A DNA stretch of 64,000 bases, from contig CALVEZ010000002.1 of the NCBI GenBank assembly GCA_944326695.1, positions 85,207 to 149,206 of the forward strand, given 5' to 3'. Under the pieces are notes generated by a model. The model searched no databases. It was not told the origin of the DNA and was given only the letters and a program-made list of their open reading frames with translations. Positions 59,493-64,000 of the stretch are shown here, in pieces; within the stretch, counting starts at the first letter, position 1, and every line of letters starts with the position of its first letter. The DNA comes from Candidatus Bilophila faecipullorum (lineage in GTDB: Bacteria; Desulfobacterota; Desulfovibrionia; Desulfovibrionales; Desulfovibrionaceae). A program made the translations under genes and the position numbers.

Positions 59493-61127
59493 CTACTTGC
59501 CAAAGGAACACTTGGGATAGGTACAAATCTTGCAGCCCAGACAATAGCCGCCCTCGCCGAGGCGGGCGAGTTCCGCGCGGGAGATTTCGCGCCCGGCGAG
59601 CAGCCGGGGCAGGACCAGATCAAGGAAGGTCGTCTTATAGTAGAGGGCACAGGCGGGCACGCCGAGCACCTGCATTCCGCCGTGGTAGCCGGGAATGCGA
59701 CCCATGAGGCTCATGGTCCCGGGCAGCACGGGAACGCCGTGCAGCACATCGGTGAGTCCGGCCTCCACCAGCGCCCGGCGGGTCATGTCGTCGGGATCGA
59801 CCGAAAGTCCGCCCGTGGTCACGAGCAGATCGGCTCCGGCCTCGCGGATGTCGGCCACGCCCGCGGCGATGCGCTCCACGTCGTCCGGCGCGATGACCGC
59901 CTTGACCACCTCACAGTGGAACTGGCGGGCCTTGGCCGTGATCACCGGGATGAACTTGTCTTCAATGATGCCCTGAAAGACCTCGGTCCCGGTCACGAGG
60001 ATGCCCACCTTGGCCCGGCGCAGCGGCAGCACCTCAAAAAGCGGCGTTTCCCCGAGCGCGGCAAGAGCCTCACCCAGCCGTTCGCGGGAAATGTGCAGGG
60101 GGATGGCCCGTGTCCCGGCCAGCCGCGCCCCGGCGTCAACCACCGTGGCGTCCTGCCGCGTTGCCGCCATGACCTCCGGCACCATGTTGAAACGGCGCAG
60201 CCGTTCCACGTCCACGCAGAACAGCCCGTCGCGCTCGGCGGTAAAGTCGATCTTGCCCTCGTGCGGCGGCAGCGCGTAGGCCACGCCCGGTCCGGCCATG
60301 CGCCGGGCAAAGGCTTCGGCGGCCTCGTTTTCGTGCACCAGCTCCCCGGCTTCGGGCGCGTCTTCGCGGACAGCCACGTGGAACCGCCCCATCTGCTGGA
60401 GGCGGCAGATGTCGCCTACCGAAATGCGCTGCCCGGCCCGGAACTCCGGCCCCTTGAAGACGCCGGGCTCGATGCGGGTCATGTCATGCGCCGCCGTCTT
60501 GCCCACGGCTTCCTCCACCGGGACCACCCGCGCGGCGGGGGCGGCCTTGATCACGCGGCCCGCCGTCACATAGGGCGCTTCGCCCTGACAGCCCCGGCAG
60601 ATGGGGCCGTCCTCCCGGGGATAGGCCTCGCCGCACTGCGGGCAGACGCCGATAACGCTCATGTGGCTGTGCCCAAGAAAGCGGCGTTTCATGGTTACGG
60701 GCTCGACCTTGCAGATGGCGTCCCCGGCGCTTTCGATCTCATAGAGAAGACGCGCCTCGTCCTGTTCCTTCTTGGGCTTTTCCTTGAGGAACCAGCCGCG
60801 GATTTCCGGGAAGGCGTCAAGCCTGGCGGGATCGACGCTCACGCGCACGCCCTCGCCCGTATGCTTGTCGAAGAGCGACACGGCGTAGCGCCCCAGATTG
60901 TGCACCTTCATCCAGTTGTTGCCCGCGCTGCACAGGGTAAGGAGCTGTACGGCATCGGGCAGGCATTTACGCGTTTCCACCACCGCCTCGAAGAGCGTCC
61001 CCTCCGGGATGCGCGACTTGGCAAGCTCGACCATATAGCCGCCGATGAGCAGCCCCGGGGCGGCGTAGCCGTGAAAATTCTCGGCAAGTCGCTTGAATTC
61101 CTCAAAGGTATACGATCCGATATTCAT
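59493..61127 (-). CDS. FmdE-domain / molybdopterin-binding (MoeA/MogA-like) fusion protein
   Basis: A 544-residue cytoplasmic protein. Residues 1-155: FmdE-type domain (NFHGYAAPGLLIGGYMVELA, LCSAGNNWMKVHNLGRYA). Residues 162-180: zinc ribbon (C162, C165, C177, C180). Residues about 190-330: linker with MoeA-like segments. Residues about 355-500: MPT-binding domain (VGILVTGTEVFQGIIEDKFI, DLLVTTGGLSVDPDDMTR, LPGTMSL, VLGVPACALY). The end is Cys-rich (YCLGCKICTYPKC). Such fusions are common in Desulfovibrio and relate to molybdenum or tungsten cofactor handling for formate dehydrogenases; the exact reaction is not established. A strong terminator follows. Confidence 0.9.
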   Translation of the reverse strand: MNIGSYTFEEFKRLAENFHGYAAPGLLIGGYMVELAKSRIPEGTLFEAVVETRKCLPDAVQLLTLCSAGNNWMKVHNLGRYAVSLFDKHTGEGVRVSVDPARLDAFPEIRGWFLKEKPKKEQDEARLLYEIESAGDAICKVEPVTMKRRFLGHSHMSVIGVCPQCGEAYPREDGPICRGCQGEAPYVTAGRVIKAAPAARVVPVEEAVGKTAAHDMTRIEPGVFKGPEFRAGQRISVGDICRLQQMGRFHVAVREDAPEAGELVHENEAAEAFARRMAGPGVAYALPPHEGKIDFTAERDGLFCVDVERLRRFNMVPEVMAATRQDATVVDAGARLAGTRAIPLHISRERLGEALAALGETPLFEVLPLRRAKVGILVTGTEVFQGIIEDKFIPVITAKARQFHCEVVKAVIAPDDVERIAAGVADIREAGADLLVTTGGLSVDPDDMTRRALVEAGLTDVLHGVPVLPGTMSLMGRIPGYHGGMQVLGVPACALYYKTTFLDLVLPRLLAGREISRAELARLGEGGYCLGCKICTYPKCSFGK

Positions 61128-61418
61128 CCGCTCTCCTTGTTGGTAAAGGTTCAGGCGTTAAAGTACGTGCTTCCCGGCGCGCTGTCAGCAGAAAAAGGAC
61201 CGCCCCGCGCGGGCAGGCCGTCCCTCCGGCCATCCTGACTTCCCGGGATACGCGCCCCGCGCCGGACAATGCCGCCGCAGACCTCCAAACGACGGAGACG
61301 GCCCGCCCTCCAAGGCCGTGGGAAGGGGACCGGCGGGCCTCCTTCACGGCGGAGGCGGTCTTCCCTGCGGCGCGGCGGGGAGCACGGCATAAAAAAAGCC
61401 CGCCGAAGCGGGCCACCG

Positions 61419-62066
61419 TTACATGGACTGGAACACCCAGACGGCCTTGCCGACGAGCCGCCCGGCCTCTTCGCGGGAGAGGCGCATGTCCGGGTGCTGC
61501 GGATGGTCGGCGCACAGGACGAGGGTGTCGCCGTCGCAGAAGAGGCGCTTGAGCACCACGCCCTCAAGCGGCATGTAGACCGCGAAGATGTCGCCGCTGG
61601 AAGGCCGCACTCCCTGCATGTCCACGCCCACGAACGCGCCCTTGCGTACCGTAGGGGCGAAGCCGTCTCCGGTCATGCGCAGGATGCGGATGGTGCGCCC
61701 GGCGTAAGGCTCGGGCACGACGATGCAGCCCGAGGGCGTCCACTCTTCCCCGCCCAGATCATGCGAATTGTAATAGGGCCTTGATACGCCCTGCATGAGC
61801 GGAGAGGCCGGGATGCTCGGCTCGACGTAACGCCCCTCCTCCGTCCGCAGCAGCATGGGGCCTTTCCCCTGCCTGAGCCAGTCCGGGTTGACGCCCCGTT
61901 TTTCAAAAAGCGTGAGGTACCAGCCCGGAGGCACGGTATTACGCTTTTTGGACTCGGAAATCGTCGACTGCTTGATGCCGAGGACATCCGCCAGCTCCTG
62001 CTGGGTGCTCGTGCCCGTCACCTGCAGAAATCTGCGGAAAATATCATCAAATGTATCGTTAGTCAT
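61419..62066 (-). CDS. CI-like repressor with S24 (LexA-type) domain lacking the usual serine
   Basis: A 215-residue protein. Residues 1-65: HTH (TSTQQELADVLGIKQSTISE, PPGWYLTLFEKRGVNPDWL). Residues about 125-215: S24 fold with RMTGDGFAPTVRKGAFVGVD, SGDIFAVYM and GVVLKRLFCDGDTL. In self-cleaving members the first motif is GDSMEPT; here Ser-Met is Gly-Phe, so autocleavage is unlikely, although the Lys of VVLKRL is kept. It probably represses without RecA-triggered cleavage. The start at 62066 has AAGGCGG upstream. It faces a divergent XRE gene across an operator. Confidence 0.85.
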   Translation of the reverse strand: MTNDTFDDIFRRFLQVTGTSTQQELADVLGIKQSTISESKKRNTVPPGWYLTLFEKRGVNPDWLRQGKGPMLLRTEEGRYVEPSIPASPLMQGVSRPYYNSHDLGGEEWTPSGCIVVPEPYAGRTIRILRMTGDGFAPTVRKGAFVGVDMQGVRPSSGDIFAVYMPLEGVVLKRLFCDGDTLVLCADHPQHPDMRLSREEAGRLVGKAVWVFQSM

Positions 62067-62131
62067 GGAATCCGCCTTCATGGTGGACGCCTGCGGGACC
62101 GCACCCCGGCATCCTGTTAGAGTCTTGCGTT

Positions 62132-62161
62132 TGTATGTTTTAAGATACATCTTTTTGTCAA
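62132..62161 (-). promoter_or_regulatory. Repressor promoter and operator
   Basis: TTGACA (minus strand, 62161-62156) is followed by an inverted repeat TGTAT-N8-ATACA (62132-62149) placed where the -10 region should be. This fits autorepression by the S24-type repressor and joint control of the divergent XRE gene at 62182. Confidence 0.55.
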
Positions 62162-62181
62162 GCCTGCGCTAGAGAAGCGAT

Positions 62182-62505
62182 ATGGAAGACATACCGGGAT
62201 TGAAAGCCGCCATCGCGACCGTGCTCCGGCGCGCCCGGCGCGAATCGAGCTTTTCACAGCAAAAACTTGCTGATTTTTCCGGTCTTTCCAGAATCCACAT
62301 CGCTCAGCTTGAGGGCCGCCGCCAAAACGCTACCCTCAACGCGCTGTTGCTTATCGCCGTAGCTCTGAAGATGGATGGCCTCTATCTTTTGACAATGATC
62401 CACGAGGAAATGGCACGCGGGCAAAAAACGTCCACGGGCCTGAGCAAGCGCCCCGAAGCCGTGCGCACGCCGCCCGAGGCCGCATGCCGACGCAAATGCC
62501 CCTGA
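62182..62505 (+). CDS. XRE-family HTH regulator
   Basis: A 107-residue protein with one HTH domain: IATVLRRARRESSFSQQKLA, DFSGLSRIHIAQLEGRRQNA and TLNALLLIAVALKMDGLYLL, followed by a basic tail with Pro and Cys. It diverges from the S24-type repressor, a layout typical of phage or plasmid switches, though no other phage gene is present. The ribosome-binding site is weak (GAGAAG). Confidence 0.8.
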   Translation: MEDIPGLKAAIATVLRRARRESSFSQQKLADFSGLSRIHIAQLEGRRQNATLNALLLIAVALKMDGLYLLTMIHEEMARGQKTSTGLSKRPEAVRTPPEAACRRKCP

Positions 62506-63329
62506 ACGGAGGGGCAAGCCCGCCACATCGACCACTGGGGCCTGCGGGCAAGGCCCTTTTCCCGGCCCCGTGCAGGGCCGCTGCTCCCGGCGTATCGAAA
62601 CCCGAGCCCGCCCGGAACGTCCTTCAGGGAGAGCGTCCCTTCCTCGGACGGGTTTTCGGCCTGCCTCGTCCTTGGCCCGGCGACGTGCAAGGCCCCCTCC
62701 CCCGCAAAGGCGCAGGGCCGGATGCCCCGGACTGCGGCGTATGGAAATCCGCCCCGGCCCGGCGGCTTCCCGGGGCCGCGCCGTGAGAAGACCGCCACGC
62801 GCCCGATGGGATGGTGCCCTTCAAGCGTTCCTGTACGCGCCGAAGACCACCGCGCGCGCCGGATGGGATCACCCTTTCCCCACGCGGCCCCTGTGGGCGG
62901 GCCTATGGGTTGTGGGCGGGAAGGACGTACCCTCCCCCGAACGGTTGAAGCTGGCAAGCCCAGCCTCCCTTCCCGGAAGGATGCCCCTCAGACCGGCCAG
63001 GCCTTCCGGCACAGCGAGAGGTCTGAGGAAACGGCTTGGAGTACGTATGTGTATGGCGGTCAAAGGCCGCAAGGATTCCCGGTGACTGGCTCGCCCGGCG
63101 GAAAAAGGGCTACGGGCCGCACTCCGTTTCCCGATAAGCCCCGCCAGCACTCCCCTTTCCCGATGACCGAACCCCGCCGCAACAAGCGTCCCGCGTACGG
63201 AGGCGCACCCGACGCCGAGACCGCGGCGCTGGGCCTGTCCAGCCAAGAGCCCGTAGGCGGCGCACCGCTGACGCTCCCTTGCTTGCGCCGACAGCGGGAC
63301 CACGGCCCTCGTGCGGCCTGCTTCCGGCC
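62506..63329. other. Long GC-rich gap with short repeats, no gene
   Basis: About 820 nt. GAAGACCGCCACGCGCCCGA (62787) and GAAGACCACCGCGCGCGCCG (62842), both followed by GATGGGAT, are imperfect copies 55-57 nt apart; CTTTCCCGATGACCGAACC and GTTTCCCGATAAGCC (63125-63170) are another pair. No domain-like open frame is found. Confidence 0.4.
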
Positions 63330-63740
63330 TTACCTCGCCCCTTCCTCACCCGGCAGCCATTGCAGCCAGAGCGAGCGCGTCCGGGGCCCGTCGCCTTCGC
63401 ACAGGTAGACGCTTTGCCATGTGCCGAGGCGGATGTCGCCCTCCTCGACGATAAGGAGGAGGGACGGCCCCATGAGGCTGGCCTTGACGTGCGCGTCGCT
63501 GTTGCCCTCCGCGTGTCGCCATGCCCGCCCCAAAGGGACAAGTTCCGTCAGAAAGGCGGTCATGTCCCGCCGGACGTCGGGGTCCGCGCCTTCATTGATG
63601 GTCAGCCCGCAGGTGGTGTGGGGGCAGAAAACGGCCAATGCGCCGCGCCGCCAACCCTTACGGCGCACGACCTCGCGCAGCCTTTCGGTGACGTCGATCA
63701 TCTCCTCGCGCCGCCCGGTACTTACGGAACAAGTCTCCAT
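63330..63740 (-). CDS. yjbQ: YjbQ/UPF0047 family protein
   Basis: A 136-residue protein of the YjbQ family: VFCPHTTCGLTINEGADPDV, WRHAEGNSDAHVKASLMGPS and GTWQSVYLCEGDGPRTRSLW carry the conserved His, Glu and Asp residues of the putative active site. Some members have weak thiamine-phosphate-synthase activity; the physiological role is uncertain. The start at 63740 follows AAAGGA; the open frame upstream to 63866 is not conserved. Confidence 0.92.
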   Translation of the reverse strand: METCSVSTGRREEMIDVTERLREVVRRKGWRRGALAVFCPHTTCGLTINEGADPDVRRDMTAFLTELVPLGRAWRHAEGNSDAHVKASLMGPSLLLIVEEGDIRLGTWQSVYLCEGDGPRTRSLWLQWLPGEEGAR

Positions 63741-63875
63741 AGACAATCCTTTGTGTGTTATAGAAAAACCTTTTCCGGGCTTTCTAACGGGAACATCCCG
63801 GAAAAGCAAGCAATCCAGCTCAGACAAACGCCCGGGTCCGGGTTGTTTTTTTGTAAAGAACTTCACATAATTTTC

Positions 63876-63905
63876 TGGACATCACGCAAGGCCGAATAGT
63901 ATACT
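63876..63905 (+). promoter_or_regulatory. Sigma-70 promoter reading into the (GA)n tract
   Basis: TGGACA (63876-63881), 18 nt, TATACT (63900-63905). Transcription would start near 63912, where an ATG begins a frame (MKSPERERER...) that continues through the GA repeat to the window edge. Confidence 0.6.
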
Positions 63906-63921
63906 TTACAAATGAAAAGCC

Positions 63922-64000
<79 letters not shown>

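Overview
GC-rich bacterial chromosome, most likely a Desulfovibrionaceae-like sulfate reducer. This is an inference, based on a FmdE/molybdopterin-binding fusion protein, TudS (DUF523), many c-di-GMP proteins and overall composition; there is no rRNA or tRNA in the window to prove it. Genes are dense but separated by several unusually long GC-rich gaps (0.4-1.4 kb) that carry degenerate repeats rather than genes.

Layout. 0-5 kb: the start of a chitoporin-like outer-membrane porin, preceded by a PTS EIIC-EAL fusion, then TudS. 5.7-10.8 kb: an ArsR regulator and a giant four-domain LplT-PlsC-ACP-acyl-ACP synthetase. 11.6-16.7 kb: a kdp potassium-ATPase operon (an extra 26-residue membrane peptide, kdpF, A, B, C) behind a probable sigma-54 promoter. 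17.5-26.4 kb (minus strand): iaaA, gsiABCD, a P1 peptidase and a D-aminopeptidase, which together form a peptide/glutathione uptake and hydrolysis unit. 27-39.6 kb: recQ, then a c-di-GMP region (two diguanylate cyclases, a membrane protein, a GGDEF remnant, a PAS-GGDEF-EAL protein) mixed with a truncated narG-like gene, an XRE regulator and long simple-sequence repeats. 40.5-46.5 kb: lower-GC redox genes (DUF362 protein, flavodoxin, two cupins, RibD-like reductase, SDR) and an EamA transporter. 46.9-48.8 kb: two divergent, paralogous FCD-type GntR regulators.

49.3-59.1 kb: a complete type I-F CRISPR-Cas locus. Six genes run on the minus strand in the order cas2-3, cas8f, cas5f, cas7f, cas6f, cas1, with short overlaps. 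cas1 is last instead of first. Two arrays flank the genes and diverge: 20 repeats downstream on the minus strand, 6 repeats upstream on the plus strand, both with 28-nt repeats and 32-nt spacers. Both leaders share a collinear conserved block, so one adaptation machinery probably serves both.

59.1-64 kb: a small hypothetical gene, the FmdE/MPT fusion, an S24-type repressor lacking the usual catalytic serine, a divergent XRE gene, YjbQ, and a promoter running straight into a (GA)n tract that continues past the window end.

The most unusual signals are: scattered pairs or ladders of degenerate ~28-nt repeats with ~60-nt period (about 11.0, 16.9, 26.6, 34.1 and 35.1 kb) that look like decayed CRISPR arrays without cas genes; long (GA)n, (GAA)n and (GGGA)n tracts, one of them inside the coding sequence of a c-di-GMP protein; the EIIC-EAL fusion beside a chitoporin; and the sigma-54-like promoter with duplicated palindromes upstream of kdp.
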